A stretch of DNA of 64,000 nt, from assembly GCA_031423495.1 (NCBI GenBank), contig JANPFP010000259.1:71786-135785 (forward strand), written 5' to 3'. Of this stretch, positions 27,445-35,877 are shown one piece after another. Each line of letters opens with the position of its first letter. Position 1 is the stretch's first letter. The DNA is from JACPYM01 sp031423495 (GTDB lineage: Bacteria; Acidobacteriota; Blastocatellia; RBC074). Under the pieces are notes generated by a model that did no database searches, was not told the DNA's origin, and saw only the letters and a list, made by a program, of their open reading frames with translations. Made by a program: the position numbers and the translations under genes.

Positions 27445-28461
27445 TTACTGCTGAGAACACGGGCCGCACGTGTCATTCGCATGATTGGTTTGCGGAGTAC
27501 CGTTCAAGTTGAAATGGCCTACTACGGCAGAACAGGCAATCGTTTGCGTAACACCGATTCCGTTAGGAAGGCGGTGACAGACCGTAGTGATTTTACCTGG
27601 ATTGATGAGCCTGCCGTCGCGTGCATCGTAAGAGCAAACCGAACATACATTGGCCGTTGGCGGGGGCTTAACGGGTGTGACCGGCGTAGCTGACGGCAAA
27701 GGATTACCCAGCGTCGGTGAATAAGGCGTGGGGGCTGGATTAGGTACTCCTGATGACGGGTTGCCCACCGGTTCATTACTGGCAGAGGCAGGCGCTCCCA
27801 GTTTGGTGAGCGTTGAGGAAAAGCTCTCAGACGCCAATGCCGCTAACGACGCAGCAATGCCGCCACCGCCGAGCGCAAGGGCTTTGGGTAATTTATGGCG
27901 ACGGGCTTTGATAGCAGTTCCGACCGTTACGGCCTCTCCGCTGGCAACGGTCTCGACTTTGTTGTTGAGGGTAATTTTCACTGTACCTCGCACCGCTGAA
28001 ACCGTGGTTTCTTCTTTAGTGACACCGAGCCCCAACGCCGCCGGATTTTTATCGGCTGAAACGATGAATCCGTTAGCAGTATTGACGCTGATGCCAATGC
28101 CTGAAGCCGTTTGAACGCCCATCTGACCGGCACGCAGTTCTCCGCCAATGCCGTCAGGCGTCAAATTCAGGACGAGTTCAGAATCAGCTTCGAGCTTAAT
28201 GCGACCAGATTGACCAAGATGGATGGTAGCGACACCATTCGGTTTGGTCTTGATGTGATTGCCGCTCAACACGGTCATGCCTGAACTGGCTGCCCGTCCA
28301 TTCAGTGTTACGCCTCCACTAACCCACAACTCTCCGGTTGGTTTGGGCAGGCTGCGCAACTTTTCAGGTAGGCATAGTAGTGTGGAAAGGACAATGGCAC
28401 CAACCAGTAACGGTTGAATGCGCGAGAAGAGTTTGGGTTTTATTGGCAATAAGATGCGCAT
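27445..28461 (-). CDS. FecR-like secreted protein
   Basis: A 338-residue protein, ATG 28461 with AGGAG upstream. A signal or anchor segment (about residues 15-32) is followed by a FecR-type beta region (about 44-190). There, VTLNGRAASSGMTVLSGNHI, a LEADSELVLNL strand and AVRGTVKITLNNKVETVASG resemble FecR repeats. A second hydrophobic stretch lies near 195-210, then a Pro/Ser-rich linker. The C-terminal 60 residues have six Cys, including the CSVC and CGPC pairs. It is the first gene of the minus-strand polysaccharide block, 90 bp before the TPR gene. Function is unknown; FecR-domain proteins are common at EPS loci. Confidence 0.7.
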   Translation of the reverse strand: MRILLPIKPKLFSRIQPLLVGAIVLSTLLCLPEKLRSLPKPTGELWVSGGVTLNGRAASSGMTVLSGNHIKTKPNGVATIHLGQSGRIKLEADSELVLNLTPDGIGGELRAGQMGVQTASGIGISVNTANGFIVSADKNPAALGLGVTKEETTVSAVRGTVKITLNNKVETVASGEAVTVGTAIKARRHKLPKALALGGGGIAASLAALASESFSSTLTKLGAPASASNEPVGNPSSGVPNPAPTPYSPTLGNPLPSATPVTPVKPPPTANVCSVCSYDARDGRLINPGKITTVCHRLPNGIGVTQTIACSAVVGHFNLNGTPQTNHANDTCGPCSQQ

Positions 28462-29235
28462 ATTGTTTTCTCCTGGTGAAATTTGAGCATGAGGCTCATT
28501 GACTGACTATAAACGGGGAGTTTCGGTGGCACCGATTGGCCTAACAGTAGGCACACTAAACCTGACTCATTGAAACCGTAAAGGAAACCTCGTGTCGAGG
28601 CAGCATAACAATTAATGTAAAAATCACTTCGCGCCCGCAACCCAAGTTAGCGATATGTGCGAAGCCAGTGATGTTCTCTGGAAAGTGCGGCGTAAAAATT
28701 CATTTCTAATCTGATCAGACAAAAGATGGCACCTCTTGCGTCTGAGTTGTTAGAAGAGAGCTTGCGGTGGCCTATACAGAAACAGACACGCCAATTTCAG
28801 GGCTTAAAACCCATACCAGCACCGAGCTTAACCATTTTCACCTGAGATTTACTGACTTGTCTTATTGAAATAGGCAGGGGTCAGTCACCAATTCCTAAGC
28901 TCGGAAGCCACACCTGAATTTGCCGGAAGAAACTGATTACTTGAAAACAGTACGTTTAATAAGTGAGTGCAGCGGAAAAAGCAAGTGAGAATTGGTTCAA
29001 AACGATGTTTAATCTGGCACTTCAGTATGGTGGGCGCCGAAGCACTGTGGCCCGATCCACCGCATAAGTCGCCGTGTGTCCTCTCCGACAGGCGGCTGCC
29101 AAACCCTGAAAAAACCTAAATCAAAACACTGGCGGCGTTCTTTTCAGCTACGCCGGAATTTTTCACGCCGTCAACGCTCAGCTAAAAACATACGGCTTCT
29201 TTACTTCGGTAAGCTTCAGCAATGGCAGGAAAGGT

Positions 29236-29259
29236 AGCGCAATCTGCCGAGATTGCGCT
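29236..29259. repeat. Perfect palindrome with 10-bp arms
   Basis: AGCGCAATCT and AGATTGCGCT flank a 4-base loop (GCCG). No T-run follows on either strand, so it is not a standard terminator. It may be a repeat unit or a structured RNA piece in the decayed region. Confidence 0.5.
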
Positions 29260-29481
29260 GCTTCACATACCGAAGCCGTGGAGCTTGCGGACGCAATCAA
29301 TGTCGTAACTCACCACGCTGCGCAATTTCGGCAGGTTGCGCTACCGGGCCTGCCAAAAGCGCGGGGCGGCAGATAAAGCTCCCGCTGGGGGCTACGGGGG
29401 AGCGTAAAGCGGCTGCGGCATCAGGCGCGCGGCGCTGCTTTCCCAAACTGGTTAGTGGCGGATGAGTGACGGCAGGCGGCC

Positions 29482-29616
29482 ATGGGCGCGGGGGCGAATT
29501 CGGCAAGGGCAGCGGATTTGTTGGATGCACTTTACGGCGGCAGGTACGACCTGATTGTTATGGCGTTGGAAGTGATTGAGTCAGACAGCGATCACTACGA
29601 GGCTTTTGTTGAATAG
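29482..29616 (+). pseudogene. Probable 3' remnant of an unidentified gene
   Basis: A 44-codon frame, ATG to TAG, encodes MGAGANSARAADLLDALYGG and continues with a well-behaved acidic tail ending EAFVE. Composition and the stop placed 6 bases before a new ATG (29623) look like a true gene end next to a gene start. No domain is recognisable in 44 residues. In-frame stops lie just upstream, so if it was a gene its body is lost. It could also be chance. Confidence 0.3.
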
Positions 29617-29902
29617 GAATGAGATGAACAAGATAGGTATTCGTTTACCGAGTGGCTTCGAGCCGAATATGCAGTCGCGTAGCAGCGATCAGCATTTAGC
29701 CCGGAGTTTCAACGCCGGGAACGTTGCGCGGTCATTACCGTGTCGCTTTAGTGACACCTGAATTCAAGCGTCGCGACGATGGCGCGGAACGTTCGCGTGA
29801 CCTTACTTGGGTTGAAAACCCACGCCTAAAGTCATCCGTCTTCATGCGAGGAAGATCGTATCAGTATAGGACTGTCAAGGCAGCGATAGAATTATTGATA
29901 TG

Positions 29903-30790
29903 TTAGCGCTCTTGGAAGTTTACGTTTTGCTCTCGCATAAAGGCTTTCAATATATCAATGTGAATGCACAGACCGACGTGAAGGAATGGGCTGTTAGTTA
30001 CTTCTTTTTCAACGCCTGCCCTAATAACTTTTTCTTTTACATCAAAATCTAAATCTAAATGCCTTGTAGCGTACTGCATTCCCCATATTATTCCATCTTT
30101 ATCAAAAGCAGGTCCTCCACTCTGCCCTTTTAATCCTGGTGTACTCATCTCAAAGGCAAATACAGTTCCTGTATCGTCAACATACTGACGAGTCATCATG
30201 CCATCTATCGGAAATATTGGGGTGTCAATTTTCCCATTGCTATTCCATTGAATCGTATCTGTTGAGAGGTCATGGTTAAAGTTTGTGAATTCAGCAAAAG
30301 GGTAGCCGAGGCGACACAGATGTTTACCCGATTTAAGCTCGGCTCCATTACCTGAAAATATCGGGAAAGAGTTACAGTAAAGTTGAGAATAACCGTTAAA
30401 CTTAATGAGAGCCACGTCATAAAGCGGATGCTTCTTAATATAGAGATCCGAAATAGAATCATAACAGTTCAAAAAATAGTTACGGATTTCATAGTTTGTA
30501 TTGCCATCAAATCCATATTTTTTTGCCAAATCACGCTCTATTGATTTTGGTTGTTTAGCAGTTGGAATTAATAACGTACGGTCGCTTATAAACTTTTCTT
30601 TAACTTGATCGAGTTCTATTTGTGTTGTCAGTAAGTCCGCAACGTGTCGACAAGTTAAAGCCCATCCTTCATCATTTACAAAAAAAAGTGTAGAAGCTCC
30701 TTTTCGTATTGTTGCAGAGCTATAGTTGCGAGTAATGGTGTGAAGCGAACGTGTAAATTGACTTGCCGTGTCTATTGCATTTTCGAACAT
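29903..30790 (-). CDS. Trypsin-like serine protease (S1 family fold)
   Basis: A 295-residue protein with a complete triad: His49 in LTCRHVAD, Asp125 in LYDVALIKF and Ser224 in LKGQSGGPAF. The oxyanion-loop pattern GQSGGP and the following GIIWGMQYA agree with DegP-like or viral/cellular S1C domains. There is no signal peptide and no PDZ domain, so it probably acts in the cytoplasm or is an effector-type protease. Codon use is clearly more AT-rich than in the surrounding genes, suggesting transfer. It stands alone: decayed sequence downstream and a 126-bp gap upstream. Similar orphan trypsin domains occur in defence or signalling operons, but no partner is seen here. Confidence 0.82.
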   Translation of the reverse strand: MFENAIDTASQFTRSLHTITRNYSSATIRKGASTLFFVNDEGWALTCRHVADLLTTQIELDQVKEKFISDRTLLIPTAKQPKSIERDLAKKYGFDGNTNYEIRNYFLNCYDSISDLYIKKHPLYDVALIKFNGYSQLYCNSFPIFSGNGAELKSGKHLCRLGYPFAEFTNFNHDLSTDTIQWNSNGKIDTPIFPIDGMMTRQYVDDTGTVFAFEMSTPGLKGQSGGPAFDKDGIIWGMQYATRHLDLDFDVKEKVIRAGVEKEVTNSPFLHVGLCIHIDILKAFMREQNVNFQER

Positions 30791-30916
30791 TTACATCCCC
30801 TTTCGTTTTTGGAAACGAAGTAACTAGTGAGCTAAAGTTGTTGAAATCTAGCTCAATCACTTCTGTGATTTGATTCTATCAGTAACTGTTTACTTTTAAT
30901 ACCTACCAAAATCCGC

Positions 30917-32260
30917 TTACTTCTCATACTTCAGATTGCGCAACACCAACGCCGACTTGCTGGCTTTGCCTTTGGCGAATTCTTCTTTGAGGCGTTCGAG
31001 CGGGAGCCAATAAGCGCCTACTTTTTCGTAGCGGTCGTGGTATTTCGATTGGCCGACGAGTTCGCCGGTTTCGTTGGAGTAATAAGTTAGTTCGGCCTGG
31101 TTGGCGATGAAGCGGTGGTCATCGGTCTGGAGGCTGGTGACTTGATTGACGAAGCGCACGCGTCCGTAAGAGCGCGAGATGCGTACGATTTCGCGGTCGC
31201 GCAGCAGGAAGCTGGAACCGGCGGCGGTGTCGTCGCTGAGGATGATTTCGGTGGTCAGGTCGTTGATTTCGCCGAAACCGATTTGGGCGGCACCATAAAG
31301 TTCGTCAAAAGGTTTGCTCTGACGATAGCTGACGAACTGGCTGGCTTCGGCGTGAATGGCGGCTTTGACCGAAGCGTCAGCGCATTCGATTTCGATTTGC
31401 CCGGCGCGGGTGACGCGCAGCTTCCCGATAATTGGGCCAGTATCGGCTTCGTCTTTATCGCGCGTGAAAGTGAAATCCGCCGTGAAGCCGGGAAACTTTC
31501 TATCCCAGCCGTATTGGCTCTCGTGCGCCTTGCGAAAGAGCGTGCGGGCTTTGGTGTTTTCAGGAGCGGACTTTTTGGTCGCGGTAAATACGTTTAGGTC
31601 TTCGGTTTTGAGGAAGGTGCGCCCGTTGAGTTGGGCGAGCCTGACGCGCGCGTCCACTTTCATCTCGAAGGGTTTCGCGCTTTTGGTTTTGACTTCGATG
31701 ACGTAACCGATCACGCCTACATTGCGGGCCAATACGTAAGTCGTCAGATGCCACGCCGTCGCGTCTTCCATCGTCCACGTAACTTGCAAACAATCCTGAA
31801 ACTTGCCCATCGGCGTGTCATAAGCCGCGAGCGGTTCATAGACCGAAGTGAACCGCCGCATCGTCTTGCCGTCTTCGGCGAGTTGTTCGGCCTTCAGGGC
31901 AATGCCGGGTTTCATCGCGGGCGTGAGCAAGGCTACGGGTGGGTCGAAGAGAAAGCGCACGTCGCGCTCGTATTCGGCTGCGCCGTGCAGGTAAAGGCCG
32001 GTGTCGTTCAACGAGAACAATGCGTAATCGCCGTTTTCGCTGGCGAGCTTGTCTACATTGCCGGTGTTGACGAACTCGCGGCCCTCAAAAGCGCGGGTAC
32101 GCTTGATGGTTTGCGGCGGCTGATTGCCCATGCGGTACTGCCAGTCATACGTCCACGCATCGCCCTGACGGATGGGGAAATAGGCTGACACCTCGAGCGA
32201 TTGCGCTGAGGCAATAGCTGAAAGCGTGACAACAACAAGGAAAGAAAAACAATAACGCAT
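30917..32260 (-). CDS. Secreted protein with C-terminal DUF3386 domain
   Basis: A 447-residue protein with a signal peptide (about residues 1-19, cleaved after ASA). Residues about 25-225 form a beta-rich half that starts YFPIRQGDAWTYDWQYR, resembling DUF3108/TapB-like sheets. From about residue 240 the sequence follows DUF3386, known mostly from cyanobacteria: ARTLFRKAHESQYGWDRKFP, GFTADFTF, ELTYYSNETGELVGQSKYHD and YEKVGAYWLPLERL. DUF3386 has no known function. The fusion of the two halves and the export signal are the notable points. It is transcribed away from the TonB receptor region, with a long inverted repeat in between. Confidence 0.75.
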   Translation of the reverse strand: MRYCFSFLVVVTLSAIASAQSLEVSAYFPIRQGDAWTYDWQYRMGNQPPQTIKRTRAFEGREFVNTGNVDKLASENGDYALFSLNDTGLYLHGAAEYERDVRFLFDPPVALLTPAMKPGIALKAEQLAEDGKTMRRFTSVYEPLAAYDTPMGKFQDCLQVTWTMEDATAWHLTTYVLARNVGVIGYVIEVKTKSAKPFEMKVDARVRLAQLNGRTFLKTEDLNVFTATKKSAPENTKARTLFRKAHESQYGWDRKFPGFTADFTFTRDKDEADTGPIIGKLRVTRAGQIEIECADASVKAAIHAEASQFVSYRQSKPFDELYGAAQIGFGEINDLTTEIILSDDTAAGSSFLLRDREIVRISRSYGRVRFVNQVTSLQTDDHRFIANQAELTYYSNETGELVGQSKYHDRYEKVGAYWLPLERLKEEFAKGKASKSALVLRNLKYEK

Positions 32261-32282
32261 AAGCCTTGAGAATTGGCTTGCG

Positions 32283-32386
32283 TGTCCGTAGCCCGACCAT
32301 TAGCGAGGGCTACCTCGGCAGTGCGCCGATTGATTCCGAAGGGCGCAATGCCGAGGTAGCCCTCGCTAACGGTCGGGCTACGGACA
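32283..32386. repeat. Long inverted repeat with 45-bp arms
   Basis: Bases 32283-32327 and 32342-32386 are reverse complements apart from two mismatches, around a 14-base spacer. The core reads GTAGCCCGACC and GAGGGCTACCTCGGCA. It fills nearly the whole gap between the receptor stop and the DUF3386 gene. The RNA of either strand would form a very stable hairpin. The near-perfect match suggests a mobile palindromic repeat (MITE- or REP-like) rather than a plain terminator, though it may well stop transcription from the receptor gene. Confidence 0.85.
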
Positions 32387-32394
32387 CAGCAGGT

Positions 32395-35040
32395 TTAGAA
32401 ATACTTCAGCAACATCCCAATCGTCAGTGTACGTCCGCGTGAAGGCGCGAATTGGAATTGCTCACGATAGAAATTGTTCGCGGTGTTTTCCAGTCCGAAG
32501 GTCAGCGAGACGCGGCTGCGTTCGCGGTTGAAGTTGTATCCGCCACGCAGGTTTTGTACGCCAAAGCCGCGCAGCGCCAACAGGTCTTGCGCGATCAAAA
32601 ACGGCGAGTCTTTGAGCAACGGCGAGACGCGGTCTACGTTGGCTTGGGCGCGTACGTTGTATTCAGCCCAGAAACGATTGCGTCCGTCGTTCCAACGAAA
32701 GCCAGTGATAGCACGCAGCGGCGTGATGTTGTCAGCCGGTACGTTGCGCAAGCTGGTTTGGTTGAACGGATTGATCGCTTCGAGAATCGTGCCGCGTGTG
32801 AAAGCCACCGTGATGAAAGGCGTCAGGGTAGTGTTGCCAAGTTGCACAGCATATTCGCCATCGGCTTCGACGCCTTGAATGCGAACTTTGGCGAAGTTTA
32901 GCGCCTGAGCTACCAAGCCGAGGCCGGGCGCGTTGGCGATGAATTCCTGCGAGATGAAGTTGCGATAGTTGTTGTTGAAATAAGTCACGTTGGCCTGATA
33001 GCGCGTCGTGCGATAACGGGCGCTGAGGTCAACGTTGATGCCGGTTTCTGGTTTCACCGTCGTGTTGGGGATGATGTTGCCGACGGTGGCGGGGCCGCTG
33101 AAAAACAACTCTTCGAGATTGGGATGGCGGAAGCTGCGGCCTACGCGACCGGTGAAACTTAAGGAATCATTCGCGCGAATGACTGCGCCGATGTCGCCGG
33201 TTACGGTCGTGCGATTGATTTCAGTGTTGCCCGTCGCCGAGGGCAGCTTGCTCAGATCAATCGCGGGCGTCGCTTGCGCGAGTCCGTTCAGCACAGGGTT
33301 AAAGCCCGGCGTAGGAATTGCCGTGATGTTGAAACGGTCGGCTCGGACAGCGCCGACGATACGCAACCAGCGATTGACGTTGTATTCGTCCTGCGCAAAG
33401 GCCGCGATGTTTTGGAAATTCGATTTGGGTACGCGTTGCGGGAACGTGACCGACTCGGGGCCGAGCGCGATGTTTTGCGGAATCAAGCGCGCAGGCGTTG
33501 GCGGGCGCGTGGCGAATCCGATAATGTTCGCGGCAGAACGCGAGACGCGCGAGTCGCGGGCGTGGTCATAAAAGAAACTCGCACCCGTGGTCAATACGTT
33601 GCGACTGGTGGGTATGAAATTGGCTTGTACGTCCCAGCCATAGCTTTTCACGTTTTGCCGCGTGTCGGTCAGCAGCTTGATCTGAACAATCGAATCGAAC
33701 GGCGGATCGGTCGGACGCGGCGGCGACACGCTATAAACGGCAAAGTCGTTGCGCAAGTCGCGGTCTTGCTGTTGGTGATAAGCGTTGATGCTCAAGCCCG
33801 AAAACCACGGCGTAATCGCTGAACGTTGATAACGCACGCCGTATTTATCCATGTTGCTGAACGGCGAAGTCAGTACTTGCGAAAAGAACGGCAGCGAGAA
33901 ATCAGCAAAGCCGATGTTAGAAGCGCGACGGCGCGTCCAGGCAATTCGCAGCGATTCTTTGTCGGTCAAAAACAAACGACCCGTGGCATTGATCGAATTA
34001 CCGTCTGCGCCGGAGTTGGGAATTTCGCTGCTGGTGCGAGTGAACGGTGCGTTGAAAGGATCGAGGAATACGCGGCTCAAGATGGTTGAGCGCAACTGCC
34101 CGGAGTCGAAAAGATATTGCGAAGATTCGCGGAAGTTGCCACCCGCCGAATAATTCTCAAAGCGTTCCAGTCCGCCTGAAATACGCAGCGCGAATTTACG
34201 TCCGGCCATCGTGACTTCCCCAGTGCCCCGGCGTCCGTTTTCGTTGGTTGAATAAAACGTATTCAATCCGCCGCCGATGCGGAATTTTTCGCTTACGGGT
34301 TGCGGCTGTTGCGTGATGAAATTGATCGTACCCGCCAGCGCGTCAGTGCCATACAAGACCGAACCTGAACTGACGACTTCGACACTTTGCAAACTGGTGG
34401 GATCAATGAGGCCGATTTCTACGCCTGCGCGGTCGGTGGCGACACGGGTCGTATTGAGTCGCTCGCCGTCTACCAAAATTAAAATGCGAGACGAATCCAA
34501 ACCGCGCAATCGGGGGCGTTGCTGAAAGGGGCCATTGCCTACGACGGTGACGTTGGCAACGTTGGTGAGCGCGTCTTGGGTGGTCGTCGCGTTTTGACGA
34601 ATGAGTTGCTCGCTCCCCACGGTTTCGGCTTTGGCGGGAACTTCAGAAGCGTCGCGTTCGCCACGGGTGGCAGTGATCGAGATGCTTTCACCAATAGCAC
34701 CGGGTACGAGGTCGAAATTCGACACGAGCTTTTCGCCGGGCTCGGTCAGCGTCAAATTGCGAGCGGCGGCATTGAATCCATCTTTCTCGATGCGCAAGCG
34801 ATAGATGCCAATCGCCACGTTGTCGAAAGTGAACTGCCCCGTGCCGTCGGTGGTAGCAGTGGCTTCGGTCTGGGTGGCGATGTTGCGCAATGTAACTTTA
34901 ACCGAAGCCAAGGCTCCGGCGTTGCGGTCAGTAACCTTACCGGTGATTTGTCCGCTGATCTGTGCAAAGGCTGCGCTCGACCAGACGACCAAGTTTATGA
35001 GTGACAAGAGCAATGCTTTTGTCAGTTTGTCCTTCTCCAT
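32395..35040 (-). CDS. TonB-dependent outer-membrane receptor
   Basis: An 881-residue receptor. A signal peptide (about residues 1-26) precedes a carboxypeptidase-regulatory-like domain (about 33-115, QITGKVTDRNAGALASVKV). A plug domain follows (about 120-245, with RPRLRGLDSSRILILVDGER) and then a 22-strand barrel that ends in a hydrophobic strand with terminal Phe (GMLLKYF). FRHPNLEEL in the barrel is close to the conserved FRxPN motif of siderophore and haem receptors. The ligand is probably an iron chelate, haem or cobalamin. A two-component system lies upstream and a Fur-type regulator 2.5 kb away, in line with iron control. Confidence 0.9.
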   Translation of the reverse strand: MEKDKLTKALLLSLINLVVWSSAAFAQISGQITGKVTDRNAGALASVKVTLRNIATQTEATATTDGTGQFTFDNVAIGIYRLRIEKDGFNAAARNLTLTEPGEKLVSNFDLVPGAIGESISITATRGERDASEVPAKAETVGSEQLIRQNATTTQDALTNVANVTVVGNGPFQQRPRLRGLDSSRILILVDGERLNTTRVATDRAGVEIGLIDPTSLQSVEVVSSGSVLYGTDALAGTINFITQQPQPVSEKFRIGGGLNTFYSTNENGRRGTGEVTMAGRKFALRISGGLERFENYSAGGNFRESSQYLFDSGQLRSTILSRVFLDPFNAPFTRTSSEIPNSGADGNSINATGRLFLTDKESLRIAWTRRRASNIGFADFSLPFFSQVLTSPFSNMDKYGVRYQRSAITPWFSGLSINAYHQQQDRDLRNDFAVYSVSPPRPTDPPFDSIVQIKLLTDTRQNVKSYGWDVQANFIPTSRNVLTTGASFFYDHARDSRVSRSAANIIGFATRPPTPARLIPQNIALGPESVTFPQRVPKSNFQNIAAFAQDEYNVNRWLRIVGAVRADRFNITAIPTPGFNPVLNGLAQATPAIDLSKLPSATGNTEINRTTVTGDIGAVIRANDSLSFTGRVGRSFRHPNLEELFFSGPATVGNIIPNTTVKPETGINVDLSARYRTTRYQANVTYFNNNYRNFISQEFIANAPGLGLVAQALNFAKVRIQGVEADGEYAVQLGNTTLTPFITVAFTRGTILEAINPFNQTSLRNVPADNITPLRAITGFRWNDGRNRFWAEYNVRAQANVDRVSPLLKDSPFLIAQDLLALRGFGVQNLRGGYNFNRERSRVSLTFGLENTANNFYREQFQFAPSRGRTLTIGMLLKYF

Positions 35041-35164
35041 TGATATGTACCTTTTTCAAAAAATTCCACTGCGTAAATTTCCGCATTAAGTTGCCCGCTT
35101 TTTGGCGTAGGCAACGACAGTGCCAATACTCAATGGGGAATTTTAACGAATCGTGGCTGATGAA

Positions 35165-35183
35165 TTGTCATCGCTTTGTCATC
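35165..35183 (-). promoter_or_regulatory. Tandem direct repeat, possible OmpR-family operator
   Basis: TTGTCATC occurs twice, 11 bp apart start to start, in the gap between the response regulator and the TonB receptor. Direct repeats with an 11-bp period are how OmpR/PhoB-type regulators bind DNA. The site lies about 125 bp before the receptor start. The link to the adjacent regulator is an inference. Confidence 0.5.
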
Positions 35184-35214
35184 AATGGGTTTGTCTTTCA
35201 GAAAGCGTCCAGGC

Positions 35215-35877
35215 TCAAGGGTTCCATTGATAGCCCACGCTGCGCACCGAGCGGATTAAGGTGCCTTCAGCGTCACCCAAAGACTGGCGTAATCTAACGA
35301 TGAGGTTGTCTATGGTGCGGGTGTTGGGGAATTTTTCTATACCCCATAGAGAATCAAGTATTTCGTCGCGGCTTACGACCCGTGGCGCTGAGACGATCAA
35401 AAGTTGTAAGAGTTGGAATTCGCGCACTGGCAACTGGTCGCGCTGGCCATCGGGCTGAACAATGGTTTGAGTGGCAAATTCGATGCGCCGCGCGTTGCAT
35501 TCGACCTGTTGTTGCAAGGCGTGGTTGTCGAGTACGTGTTTGACGCGCAAGAGCAATTCACGCAAATGAAAAGGCTTCGGGATGAATTCTTCAGCGCCGA
35601 TTTCAAAACCTTCTAAGCGCTTTTCGGCTGAACTCCAGGCGGTGGTGAATACAATCGGCAAGAGAGTTTTTGACTTGATTTGCCTCGCCAGATCAAAGCC
35701 CGAACCGTCGGGCAAGCCTACGTCGAGGATGACCAAATCCCACCAGCTTTCGGCGAGAGCGGCTTGCGCGTCGGCTAGAGTTTTGACCCAGCGCACGCCG
35801 TAACCTTCGCGCGCGAGGCGCTCTTGCAAAGTCGCCCCCAGCGAAGCGTCATCTTCGACCAACAACAACTGCTTCAC
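35215..35877 (-). CDS. OmpR-family response regulator
   Basis: A 220-residue protein. The receiver domain has Asp9-Asp10, the phospho-acceptor Asp52 (VILDVGLPDGSG) and Lys101 (IPKPF). The C-terminal winged helix (about residues 125-218) shows PVREFQLLQLLI, DSLWGIEK and RTIDNLIVRLRQSLG. The start is GTG 35877, sharing four bases with the stop of the kinase gene. The transcript therefore runs kinase then regulator, toward the TonB receptor 174 bp downstream. Input signal and targets are not known; a direct repeat before the receptor (35165-35183) is a possible target. Confidence 0.92.
   Translation of the reverse strand: MKQLLLVEDDASLGATLQERLAREGYGVRWVKTLADAQAALAESWWDLVILDVGLPDGSGFDLARQIKSKTLLPIVFTTAWSSAEKRLEGFEIGAEEFIPKPFHLRELLLRVKHVLDNHALQQQVECNARRIEFATQTIVQPDGQRDQLPVREFQLLQLLIVSAPRVVSRDEILDSLWGIEKFPNTRTIDNLIVRLRQSLGDAEGTLIRSVRSVGYQWNP

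Larger units (their letters stand above)
28462..29902. other. 1.4-kb region without an intact gene; decayed sequence and repeats
   Basis: No frame here has a convincing complete protein. The left part (28462-29000) should hold the promoter of the polysaccharide operon, but I see no clear -35/-10 pair. A perfect hairpin lies at 29236-29259. The 3' end of a plus-strand gene seems to survive at 29482-29616, followed by ATG-MNKIGIRLPSGFEPN at 29623, which looks like the head of a second, lost gene. From about 29695 to 29870 two short palindromic pieces occur (CCCGG...CCGGG at about 29700-29722 and CGTCGCGACG at 29769-29778). These look like a degenerate dispersed repeat. Confidence 0.55.

Noticed and set aside
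28462..29902. CRISPR array or tRNA in the 1.4-kb gap
   Set aside because: No regularly spaced repeats and no cloverleaf or CCA-ended stem was found; the hairpin at 29236 is isolated.
29576..29906. Short plus-strand frames after 29576 as small genes
   Set aside because: They run through palindromic pieces and read as repeat translation; no ribosome-binding site or domain is visible.
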